A DNA stretch of 64,000 nucleotides from Siphonobacter curvatus. Its GTDB lineage: Bacteria > Bacteroidota > Bacteroidia > Cytophagales > Spirosomataceae. A program made the position numbers and the translations under genes. The notes beneath the pieces are model-generated. The model was not told the origin of the DNA. It saw only the letters and a program-made list of their open reading frames with translations, and searched no databases. Position 1 is the first letter of the stretch; every line of letters starts with the position of its first letter. Shown here in pieces: positions 54,512 through 63,800 of the stretch. The stretch covers positions 2,108,001-2,172,000 of the forward strand of contig NZ_PTRA01000001.1 of assembly GCF_002943425.1 (NCBI RefSeq). The letters are read 5' to 3'.

Positions 54512-55360
54512 TTAGTAGACAATAGCAGGGGCAGAACTTACCAGGGCTGCGGCTCCCAGAACACCACTATTTTCATCATCAGAAGGGAGAATCAGAAGGC
54601 GACGAAGAGTTTCTGAGTACGAAAAATCCGATAAGTGAGCCCGCATCGAAGGTTCAAAAAAGGCAAAGGCTTTAGAAATGGATCCCCCCATGATGATAAT
54701 CTCGGGGTCGTAAGCATATAAAATTGTTTTAATAGCCTGAGCCAGATGCCGACCGAATTCCGCCCAGAGCATCAACGCATGAGTATGACCAACGGTAGCC
54801 AGTTCATAAGCTTCTAGTGGAGTGATTTGGTGTAGATCCGTAAAAAAAGAGGCCGAACAGTAATACTCTAGGGTTCGGTCCAGGTAACTCAACATTCCAA
54901 TTTCCCCGGCTCCGCAATTAGATCCCATATACAACTCACCGTTCAGGATGAGGCCACTTCCCAAACCCGTCCCTGTGCACAGACCAAGAGCCGAAGAATA
55001 GTTACGGGCGAGACCATATTGATACTGCCCGAGTATAAAGCAGTTGACATCATTATTAATCCAGACGGGCAAGTCTAAGGCTTTCTCCAGAATGTCTTTT
55101 AACGGTACTTCCTCCCATGAGGGGATATTCACGACCTGATAGACAATGCCTTTTCGCACATCCACGACCGAAGGCACTCCAATACCAATACCTTCTACCG
55201 GGTATTGACATAAGGGACGAATCAGGTCGATGAGTTGAGATAAGGTATGCGTAAGGGAATCTTTTTGCTTCAGTATGTGGCGGCGGAGGGTGTGTACTTG
55301 ACCCCCCTGCACAAGACCTGCCCGGATATTCGTTCCTCCCAAATCAACGCCGATCCTCAT
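54512..55360 (-). CDS. ROK-family sugar kinase
   Basis: A 282-residue cytoplasmic protein: RIGVDLGGTNIRAGLV (ATP phosphate 1 site), GIGIGVPSVVD, NIPSWEEVPL, INNDVNCFILGQYQYG (catalytic Asp in NNDVN), GTGLGSGLILNG and NCGAGEIGML. The usual ROK zinc motif CxCGxxGC is not present; LEYYCSASFF stands there, as in many Bacteroidota members. It probably phosphorylates a hexose or amino sugar. It sits 5 bases after the phosphatase gene, which ties sugar phosphorylation to the phosphate-ester enzymes upstream. Confidence 0.88.
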   Translation of the reverse strand: MRIGVDLGGTNIRAGLVQGGQVHTLRRHILKQKDSLTHTLSQLIDLIRPLCQYPVEGIGIGVPSVVDVRKGIVYQVVNIPSWEEVPLKDILEKALDLPVWINNDVNCFILGQYQYGLARNYSSALGLCTGTGLGSGLILNGELYMGSNCGAGEIGMLSYLDRTLEYYCSASFFTDLHQITPLEAYELATVGHTHALMLWAEFGRHLAQAIKTILYAYDPEIIIMGGSISKAFAFFEPSMRAHLSDFSYSETLRRLLILPSDDENSGVLGAAALVSSAPAIVY

Positions 55361-55365
55361 GAATA

Positions 55366-56760
55366 CTATCGATTACTTATTTTCTTCAACTCGGCTTCTT
55401 TACGGGCTTTGTACTCCTGAAAGCGGTTGCGATATTCTTCCTTTTGCTGAGGCGTATTTCGTTTCTGATACTCCGCCGGAAGCTCCAATCGTTCGGCGGG
55501 TAACTCAGGATCGTGATCTACCAGCCTGTTTTTGCCTTTAGCATTTTTGATGAGTTCAAAGGCATCGTATTTCTCACCCGTTACTGCATAGGATTGATAC
55601 TTCAAGGTATCCTGGCTTACCTGAATGGTTTGAAAAAGCTGAATATTCGAGGCCGCCCGGTTCATCCAGTCCTGCAAGCCAATCTCGTACATTTTAGGCC
55701 CACTGACGGAAACGACATAAATAGGTCCATCGGGCTGTTTTCGACTTTTACCCAAGGGCATGTTTAATCCGCGACCATAGGTGTGGTCATGGCCCTGTAA
55801 AACCAGATCTACACCGTATTGGCGGTAAATGGGTTCCATGCGGTCTCGCCACTCATCATTATCCCGCCCTTTGGACGTAGAATACACGGGGTGATGGTGC
55901 ATGACAATCGTCCACCGATTCGGATTGGTTTTAAGGACATCCAGCAGCCAGTTGGCCTGTTTTTCCAGAACTACGGAATCCAGTAAAGCCCCCTGTGAAT
56001 CCAGTGAGATGAAACGAGTTCCTTGGTAATCAATATAGTACGCCGTTTCCGTTAATCCCTGTGGACCGTTTTCGGGCAGTACAAAAGATGGCCGCCAGTG
56101 ATAAGATACCCGGCGATTCCCATTTTCCATTTTGAAATATTCGTGGTTACCCGGCACCGCCAACGTAGGGATCATACCGTTAATCCAGCCGCCCGCTTCG
56201 AACCACTCGCCCCATTGCCAGTCCGTGTTCGAAGAGTTAATCAGGTCCCCGGCGTGCAAAATGAGCTGGACGTTAGGCAACTTGGAATAAGCTCCGCGAA
56301 TGGCCCGCGACCAAAGCGAACGAATGTCATTCTGAGCATCCCCAAAATACAGGAATGAAAACGGAGCCGGTTTATCATGAGCCGTTGTGAAGTGAAACCA
56401 CTCGCTCCAATGCGTACCATCACCTACCCGATACGCGTACTGGGTAGCGGGTTTAAGATTTGTAAAGTGAGCCGAGTGGTAATGCACGGTTTTTCCTTCC
56501 AGGACCACTCGCTCGGTTTGAGCATCAATGGTTTGGGCCTTGGCAACCATATCGGGTGAGGCATCCGCTTCAACAATTGCCGCTACTGATTTGATCACGG
56601 TTGAATCCGTCCGCCAGTTCATGGATTGAGAAGTGGCCACATTTCCCTGATAGCCCATGATCAGACGATCGGGGAAAGCCGTTGGCGTATACGATTTATG
56701 TTCCTGAGCCTGAGCTATCGATACAGACAGAAGGGAAAGAAGACAAGCTTTTTTGAGCAT
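55366..56760 (-). CDS. Exported purple-acid-phosphatase-like metallophosphoesterase
   Basis: A 464-residue protein with a signal peptide (LKKACLLSLLSVSIAQAQ). It has an N-terminal fibronectin-like domain (about 25-130; LKPATQYAYRVGDG, WFHFTTA) and a calcineurin-like catalytic domain. Metal ligands are visible as FGDAQNDI, LHAGDLINSS, PGNHEYF, MHHHPVYS and LQGHDHTYGR, as in purple acid phosphatases. It ends in a basic, lysine/glutamate-rich helix. It likely frees phosphate from organic esters outside the cytoplasm. It is 11 bases after the GDPD gene in the operon. Confidence 0.9.
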   Translation of the reverse strand: MLKKACLLSLLSVSIAQAQEHKSYTPTAFPDRLIMGYQGNVATSQSMNWRTDSTVIKSVAAIVEADASPDMVAKAQTIDAQTERVVLEGKTVHYHSAHFTNLKPATQYAYRVGDGTHWSEWFHFTTAHDKPAPFSFLYFGDAQNDIRSLWSRAIRGAYSKLPNVQLILHAGDLINSSNTDWQWGEWFEAGGWINGMIPTLAVPGNHEYFKMENGNRRVSYHWRPSFVLPENGPQGLTETAYYIDYQGTRFISLDSQGALLDSVVLEKQANWLLDVLKTNPNRWTIVMHHHPVYSTSKGRDNDEWRDRMEPIYRQYGVDLVLQGHDHTYGRGLNMPLGKSRKQPDGPIYVVSVSGPKMYEIGLQDWMNRAASNIQLFQTIQVSQDTLKYQSYAVTGEKYDAFELIKNAKGKNRLVDHDPELPAERLELPAEYQKRNTPQQKEEYRNRFQEYKARKEAELKKISNR

Positions 56761-56771
56761 GATGAAATAAG

Positions 56772-57578
56772 TTAGGGCATCTGGGCAAGGGCACGCCGAA
56801 GTTCAGTAACGTGGTCGGTCTGAATGCAATCCACGCCACAAGTCACGGCTTTTCGGTACCAGAGGAGGGTATCTTTATGATCCAATAAATCGACAAAAAC
56901 CAGAATGTGATGTTTATGAAGCTCGGCCACTAGGGCAGGGGTCAGTAATTCCGCAGCAACGTCAAAGGCATAAGGTTTCAGACGTTCGGCTTTCTCCTGC
57001 CAGTTACCCATTTTGGGAAAGGCGGGCATGAGCTGAAGACTTGAATCTTCCTGCTTTAACTGAGCTAGGTAAGCATCGTTTCCGTAAAAAACCGCCTCTT
57101 TTTCGAGATTGTATTTCTTCAGTACGTGAACTAGTGGACGCGGCTCTACCGCTTTGCAGTCTACGTACAATTTTGCTTTAGTAGGATGATCGGCATTCCA
57201 GCGGGTGACCAGCTGACAGACTTCAGCAAGCGTAGGAATGGGCTGTTTAAAATCCGGCCAGCCTTTTCCGGCCGGAATGGATTTCAGTTCTTTCCAGGTA
57301 CGATCGGCGACGGGGCCATTCGCCTTTGTCGTGCGATCTAACGTTCCGTCATGGAGAATGACCAGCTGAGAATCCCGGGTCGTTCGTACGTCAATTTCTA
57401 GATAATCAGTACCCTGACGCAAAGCTTCCTGAAAAGTGGCCAGCGTATTTTCAGGAGCTAGACCCGAAGCCCCCCGGTGAGCAGAAATAAGTATAGTTCG
57501 GTTCGTATTCATCGCCAGTAGTCCTGACACGATTAAGGTCATAACCAAAAATACTACCGGCCGTAGTTGCTTTTGCAT
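56772..57578 (-). CDS. Exported glycerophosphodiester phosphodiesterase
   Basis: From the ATG at 57578 this gives 268 residues. The start is preferred to an in-frame one at 57713, which would overlap the upstream gene and split off the signal peptide. A hydrophobic signal (RPVVFLVMTLIVSGLLAM) precedes the GDPD core: ISAHRGASGLAPENT with the catalytic His, YLEIDVRTTRDSQLVILHDGTLDRTT (in parts) with the second His, and TLAEVCQL. All catalytic residues are there. It cleaves glycerophosphodiesters to glycerol-3-phosphate and an alcohol. Operon context supports organic phosphate use. Confidence 0.92.
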   Translation of the reverse strand: MQKQLRPVVFLVMTLIVSGLLAMNTNRTILISAHRGASGLAPENTLATFQEALRQGTDYLEIDVRTTRDSQLVILHDGTLDRTTKANGPVADRTWKELKSIPAGKGWPDFKQPIPTLAEVCQLVTRWNADHPTKAKLYVDCKAVEPRPLVHVLKKYNLEKEAVFYGNDAYLAQLKQEDSSLQLMPAFPKMGNWQEKAERLKPYAFDVAAELLTPALVAELHKHHILVFVDLLDHKDTLLWYRKAVTCGVDCIQTDHVTELRRALAQMP

Positions 57579-57643
57579 GCGAGTAAATGTGAATGCTGGA
57601 GGTAATACGGCAAAGGCGATGAAAAGGACTACGGTTGGGTGTG

Positions 57644-59839
57644 TTAATTTGAAAATAGTAGGGAATGATTCGACGGAGCAGCCTTGATAATACCCAAATA
57701 TCTGCCTAGCCAATAGGGGAGTAACCAGGTATCTCCGGCACTGAATTCACTCTGACCAGTACCGTTTTCATCCAGAATAAAAGTGTTGCGATTGTGTCGC
57801 TGCATGGGTCGCTCGGCCGGAGATACTACCTGCGACGTAGTTTGTTTACGGAAATTGTCGGGTAAAAATCGTAGATCCTGACGATGACTGTTTTGAATAC
57901 GCCAGTCGATTAAATCCAGTGGATAGTGCTGTAAATACCAGATCGATTCTTTAACATCGAACGTTTGGGTACCCGTCAAGGCAGTGAAGAAATTCCAGGT
58001 TGCATCTTTTTCCGGACGCTCGGCCTGCCAATGATCGATGATCGCTTTCCGGTAGTGAGATCGTAGGGTATCATTGAACGCATAACGATAAAGACCCCAA
58101 TAGCCAAGAAAATACATCTCGTCGTCGGAATGATTCCAGCCCTCCGAGAGCAGCTTACTATGCTCGTCGGCGTTGTCCGGAGCTTTACCGATTTCGTTCA
58201 TGGGGCGGGCTAGGTTCGCCAGATAGCCATGTTTCTTCATCAGTTCAAAGGCCTTCTGACGGTATTTTTCCTTTTTTGTGAAATGAAAAGCCGTTTGCAG
58301 CATCCCGATGATATTGGAAGAATTGAGCTTTCGGTCACCCACATTTACCGGAAATGAATTGACGTATTCAGGATTCCAGCGGCCCCATTTGGTCGGCTTG
58401 CCATCGTAATCCACTAGATACAAATCATGGCTGACAATGTGATTCATTAAAGTATCCAGCAAACGAATGGCTTTCGCTTGCAGATTGGGATCGTTGACCA
58501 ATTCGGCCACCGTAGCAAAAGCGAATACGTGGCCAATGGCTTCGTCGCTGCTGGTGGTGGCCTTCCAAGTCCAGCCCGGTTGTGGGGAATTTTGCCAGAC
58601 TTTAGAGTCGGCTAACTGAGACTTGATACTGCTACGCTCGAACGAACGAGCCGGAAACCCGGGAACAGGTGTAAGGGTATAAAGCCGTTCCAAGGCATCC
58701 AGCGATTCACGGCAATTTTCCAAAGCCTGTTTTTCTTGAGTCGCGGCATAACGAAACGCCTGACTTCCCAAATACATCGAAGTCCACAGACCGTCGTTAT
58801 CCGCATCAGCGAGGTAACCCGTCGCAAGATTTCCCTTCTCCATTCCTTCCAGCGAAGCATTGAAGCCATTACGGATATGTCGGGCTCTGACCTGATTTTC
58901 AAAGAAATAAGCTTTATCCTGAAGAGTAATCGATTGTTTGCTAAGTTGAGCCAGTCCATGGGTAGTAAAAACCAGAATAGTCTGCTGCGGTCCTTGGGCT
59001 ATGGATACGACCTGATCTCCCGGTAACCAGCGTTCTCCCTGAAAATAAGCATAGGTTCCATCGGGTTTTGGCGTAAACACACCCTGGTTTGTTCCCAGCC
59101 ACGGATGCCCATCAATGAGGGCGATGGCAGAAATGGATACACTCGGAAGTTTAGTATGCAGCGTAGGCTGCTTCGCTCTTTTATTCCAGTGATAATAGCC
59201 TTTTTCACTTCCCAGATAGATACTGGTATCGTTCAGGGCAAGACTGGTGAAACCATCGCCGGAGTAATAGTTCTGTAGTTGGTGATTCTGGAGCGTATAA
59301 AGATTTGTAACGGTCAGAATCCAGAAAGTATTCCGGGCGTAATGAATCGCTTTTACGTCTTCTCCGGTCAGTTTCGTTTGCCAGAGGGTGAGAGAATCTT
59401 TGATATATTCCAATGAAGTACCATCCGAAACTAGAAAGCGGTAGTCGGCCCCCCCGGCGAAGCTCTTCGCCTGAGGTAGATGATGAGATAACGCCCTACG
59501 CCCCGCCCAGGCATTACTCCACAGTTTGCTTTCATCGAGATACCAGAACTGATTCTGATAGACGTTCATTGTCCGGATTTTAGCACCCTGCATCGAGCGA
59601 TAACGCGTATCGAGCATCAAGGTACCCGGATGTAAGAACTGTCCATTCGCAGGCAGAAAAAGCTGACCTCCCGATAGGCCCTGAACGAGGTGGTTACGAT
59701 CACTGAAAACTTTCCCATCCGTACGCACTGTGGCGTAATACTTGATGCTGTACCACTGCTCAAAGGGTATGTCGGGGATTTGCGAAAAACCGATTCCGGA
59801 CCAGAAAACAAGTAGAAAAGTCAATCTCCAGCTATTCAT
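57644..59839 (-). CDS. Secreted two-part protein: propeller-like N-half, helical-barrel-like C-half
   Basis: A 731-residue protein with a signal peptide (NSWRLTFLLVFWSGIGFSQ). The first 300 residues contain repeated strands like those of two-component-regulator propellers (TSIYLGSEKGYYHW, HPWLGTNQGVFTP, ILVFTTHGLAQLSK). The rest (about 330-720) is rich in helices with paired aromatics (TGYLADADNDGLWTSMYLGS, QAFRYAATQEKQ, DEAIGHVFAFATVAELV, EGWNHSDDEMYFLGYWGLY), as in (alpha/alpha)6-barrel glycoside hydrolases or lyases. No catalytic residues are certain. It is the first gene of the leftward operon and may be the enzyme that meets the polymeric or complex substrate. Confidence 0.65.
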   Translation of the reverse strand: MNSWRLTFLLVFWSGIGFSQIPDIPFEQWYSIKYYATVRTDGKVFSDRNHLVQGLSGGQLFLPANGQFLHPGTLMLDTRYRSMQGAKIRTMNVYQNQFWYLDESKLWSNAWAGRRALSHHLPQAKSFAGGADYRFLVSDGTSLEYIKDSLTLWQTKLTGEDVKAIHYARNTFWILTVTNLYTLQNHQLQNYYSGDGFTSLALNDTSIYLGSEKGYYHWNKRAKQPTLHTKLPSVSISAIALIDGHPWLGTNQGVFTPKPDGTYAYFQGERWLPGDQVVSIAQGPQQTILVFTTHGLAQLSKQSITLQDKAYFFENQVRARHIRNGFNASLEGMEKGNLATGYLADADNDGLWTSMYLGSQAFRYAATQEKQALENCRESLDALERLYTLTPVPGFPARSFERSSIKSQLADSKVWQNSPQPGWTWKATTSSDEAIGHVFAFATVAELVNDPNLQAKAIRLLDTLMNHIVSHDLYLVDYDGKPTKWGRWNPEYVNSFPVNVGDRKLNSSNIIGMLQTAFHFTKKEKYRQKAFELMKKHGYLANLARPMNEIGKAPDNADEHSKLLSEGWNHSDDEMYFLGYWGLYRYAFNDTLRSHYRKAIIDHWQAERPEKDATWNFFTALTGTQTFDVKESIWYLQHYPLDLIDWRIQNSHRQDLRFLPDNFRKQTTSQVVSPAERPMQRHNRNTFILDENGTGQSEFSAGDTWLLPYWLGRYLGIIKAAPSNHSLLFSN

Positions 59840-59967
59840 CTTATTAGATTCTTTTAATACTCCCTACTACACCTGTACCGCTAAAAAGGACTAGTTTTTG
59901 TTTGAAAATAGGTGCAATGTGAAGCGTAAGCATAATTAATATTACCCCAGTATGAAGTTTTATAGGC

Positions 59968-60005
59968 TTACGCAAATTGAGGTCAACTTTACGCAAGTTG
60001 CGTAA
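59968..60005. promoter_or_regulatory. TTACGCAA operator cluster between the two divergent arms
   Basis: TTACGCAA occurs at 59968-59975 and again at 59989-59996 as a direct repeat with a 21-base period. The second copy is also half of a perfect palindrome, TTACGCAAGTTGCGTAA (59989-60005). The 21-base direct repeat is the spacing AraC/XylR-type activators use. The rest of 59840-60178 holds no gene. Confidence 0.6.
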
Positions 60006-60178
60006 TAATCATTTCAGAAGGTCTTCTATTTTTGCGGAAGATCGGAGGAAATAAAGCTAAAGAAATCTCGGAAAATACTTCCGATTTAGTCTGATATTTA
60101 ACTTTAATTATTGACCGTTCAGCTTTTTATTCAATGCTTTATTTGAGTAAAAAAATGTTTTATTAACCCAGCATCTTT

Positions 60179-60712
60179 ATGAATTACTGTACAGAAGATA
60201 CGTCCCCTCGGACGGTATCCGGTGAAGCCTTTGTCTTTTCTAATCTGTATCAACATTACTACACTTCTGTTTTGAAATTCTGTTCAGATCTTATCAAAGA
60301 TCGGGCCGAAGCGGAAAACATTGTTCATGATGTTTTTGTGAAAATGTGGACACGGCGTAGCTCGCTCAAGGCGGAGATGAATTTGAAATCTTACCTCTTT
60401 ACCAGTGTAAAAAATCTTACACTGGATCGATTAAAAGAAATTAAAAAGTCAGCATTAGTACAAAAACAGTTTCTTCTCGAAGAACTTTTTGAAACGCAGG
60501 AAGAAGAGGAAAATCAGCAATTACAGCATTTGAGCGAAGCTTTGGGCAATCTTTCTGATAAAAGGAGGCAGATCCTTTTCCTAAATATTCAGGAGAAAAA
60601 ATCGTATCAGGAAATTGCAAATGATCTGGGGATTTCGAAGAATACAGTGAAGAACCATCTCATTGTTAGTAAGAAAATTATTCGTGATCGCATGCTATGG
60701 TCCAAATACTAA
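60179..60712 (+). CDS. ECF-type RNA polymerase sigma factor
   Basis: A 177-residue sigma-70 factor of the Bacteroidota ECF group. Region 2 covers about 22-90 (FSNLYQHYYTSVLKFCSDLI, AENIVHDVFVKMW, LKSYLFTSVKNLTLDRLK). Region 4 covers about 115-170 (LSDKRRQILFLNIQEKKSYQ, EIANDLGISKNTVKNHL). A FecR-type anti-sigma gene normally follows such factors before the SusC-like gene; here there is none, and the receptor gene comes next. A TTTATTTG element at 60138 may be part of its promoter. Confidence 0.92.
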   Translation: MNYCTEDTSPRTVSGEAFVFSNLYQHYYTSVLKFCSDLIKDRAEAENIVHDVFVKMWTRRSSLKAEMNLKSYLFTSVKNLTLDRLKEIKKSALVQKQFLLEELFETQEEEENQQLQHLSEALGNLSDKRRQILFLNIQEKKSYQEIANDLGISKNTVKNHLIVSKKIIRDRMLWSKY

Positions 60713-60883
60713 TTGATTTCTGTAGTATCTCTGATCAAACAAACTAGTTAATTAACCACTCAGTCCTATAAAATGGACGAGTAGGAATGTACGAAGTCCG
60801 TAAGTGATCTTCATCCTTCTATCATTCTTTATTCTTTTCTCCCTTTTTCATGCCTAAATGATTTAAAAATTACATCAAAAATC

Positions 60884-63800
60884 ATGCTTTTTATCAAAAA
60901 TGATAAACCTGTACCAAAGTCATTGGTGTGGGTGCTACTACTGACGCCATGGATTTACTTTCAATCCTGGGCAAATGTTCCTCTTCAAACGATTACCGGA
61001 AAGGTAACCTCGGCCAAAGATGGCTCGCCTATTGTCGGCGTAAACGTACGCATCAAGGGTTCTTCGGTGGGAACTACTACGAATCAGGCAGGGCAGTATT
61101 CGATCAGTACTTCCTCGGCTCAGACGGTATTGTTGTTCTCTTTTATTGGCTACCAGTCTCAGGAAATTGTAGTCGGAACCCAAACACTTCTGGACGTTGC
61201 TCTGGTAGAAAGCGATGCTGCACTTCAGGAAGTAGTCGTGACGGCTCTGGGGATTCAGCGGGATAAACGTTTACTGGGTTATTCCGTGGGTGAAGTGCAG
61301 GGAAAAGACATTACTCGGGTAGCTCAGGAAAACGTACTCAACTCATTAGCCGGAAAAGTAGCAGGTGTACAGATTAGTCAGACGGGCCCAACGGGTTCTT
61401 CCGTGAGTATGGTGATTCGCGGGGCAAAATCCTTAAGTAATGACAATCAGCCCCTTTTTGTAGTGGATGGGGTTCCATTGGCAAATTCGCTGAACAACGT
61501 AACGGAAATGGGTTCGGGTAATAAGGTAGACTATGGCAACGCCATTTCTGACTTGAACCCGGAAGACATTGAAAGCGTATCGGTGTTGAAAGGCCCGAGT
61601 GCAGCGGCACTTTATGGATCACGAGCCGGAAATGGCGTCGTTTTGATTACGACCAAGAGCGGTAGTAAAGTTAAGAAAATGACGATTTCGGTGACGACCA
61701 ATACGGTTCTAGACCGTCCTTTCCGATTTTTAGAGCGTAATAATCAGTTTGCTTCGGGGGTCTTCCCGTATACGCCGGCGTTTAATCCCTATCCCGGTGG
61801 TGTACTGCAAATTGAAGAAGGCTCGGCGGCGGGGAATGGCCCGGAATTAGACAAAGGGTACAAAGCCATTCAGTGGAATAGTCCGCGTGATGCCAATGGT
61901 AATTTGGTGCCACTGGATCTAGTTTCTCATCCGGATAACGTCCGTAACTTCGTTCAAACGGGTATTACTTCCATGAATGGTATCTCCATCGCCAACAGTA
62001 CGGACCGCATGAGTTACCGTCTTTCGTATGCCAACATGCGTAATCGGGGCGTTATTCCGGGTTCTGATTTGTACAAGAATACCCTAAGTTTGAATTCTAC
62101 CGTGAAGCTGCATAAGAAACTAACGCTGAGCAGCAGTATTGACGTTAGCCGTAACAACTCTAACAATCGTCCTTCGGGTGATCGGGGTACCAATCCCATG
62201 CAGTGGGCGTATGCCGTTTCTCCGCACATTGACATCCGCGACCTGAAAAATTACTGGGTTTCGGGAAAAGAGGGAATCGAGCAACGTACGCAGGCTGCGG
62301 GCGAATACAATAACCCCTATTACCTGGCTCATGAAGTGAAGAACAGCTTTGTGCGTGACCGGATGTTTGGTAACCTGAAAATGGACTGGCAACTCACGCC
62401 CGAATTAAGTCTGATGGCTCGTTACGCAGTGGATACGTATACGGAGCAGCGTGAGACGAAAATTCCGTTTGGCTATACGGACGAACCTAAGGGGGCTTAC
62501 GGGATTACAAACATGACCCGTTACGAACGCAATGCCGATTTTCTAGCGACGTATAAAAAAGACCTGAATCAATTTCACTTCTCGGTATCCGCCGGAGGCA
62601 ACGTGCGTTACCAGAATGGAACCGATCAGATTACTTCCTCGAAAAATAAGGCAGGTTTGATTCTGCCGAACCTATACACCGTTCAAAACATTGCGGTAGC
62701 GAACATTAACTATTCCAACAGCCGATTCCAGCGTGGTATCAATAGCCTGTATGCACTGGCTAACTTAGGTTTCAAAGACATGATTTATCTGGATATTACG
62801 GGCCGTAACGACTGGTCAAGTACGCTTCCCGCGGATAGTCGTTCGTACTTTTATCCTTCTGCTTCCTTGAGTGTGCTGGTGAATGAAATGGTTCCAATAC
62901 CGCAACCTTTCAATCTGGTGAAACTACGGGCGGGAGTGGCTCAGGTAGGTACGGATGCTAATCCGTACAACCTGTATAACACCTTGGCGAACGCTGGTGC
63001 TTGGGATGGAATTACCCGCCTGGGAACGTCAGCTACCTTACTAACGCCCAACCTGAAACCTGAAATTGCCACTTCGACGGAAGTGGGTCTGGATCTGGCT
63101 TTGTTGCATAACCGCTTACGCTTCGCCGGAACGTATTACATCTCTTCAAATAAAAACCAGATTATCAGTACGACCTTGCCCTCTTCTTCCGGTTATTCTT
63201 CGAAAAACGTGAATGCTGGTTTGTTAGAAAGCCGGGGCGTTGAACTCTCGCTGGGCGGCACGCCCATTGATCGGAACGGCTGGCGTTGGGATGTTACCGC
63301 CAACTTTACTAAAAATACAACGACCATCAAGCGTCTTTCCGATGGACTCAAAAGCTATACCCTCTGGACCGATGCCAAAGGGGGTGCCTGGACGTACGTA
63401 GGAGAGAAGATCGGCGACATTTACGATGCTGAATTAGTAACGGTTACGGATCCCGCCTCGCCTTACTACGGCTATCCAATCCTGGATAAGAATGGTTCCT
63501 GGCAGGCGGTGAGTGCCAGCAATACCCGTAACAAAATCGGTAATTTCAATGCCGACTTCATGCTAGGCTTGCAGACGTCTCTTTCCTACAAGCGTTTCAC
63601 GCTGAACATGAGTTTTGATTGGCGTCAGGGGGGGAATTTTATCTCGCAGACCTATCGGTATATGGAATCTGATTTTAAAACGAGTCGATTCCTCAACAAC
63701 GTAATTAATCCCAATGGTTTGTCGGGTGATGCCCTGCGTAACCACTTGGTAGCCCATGCCGATCAGATGATTCGGGTGAATGGTAACAACTTCCACGTCG

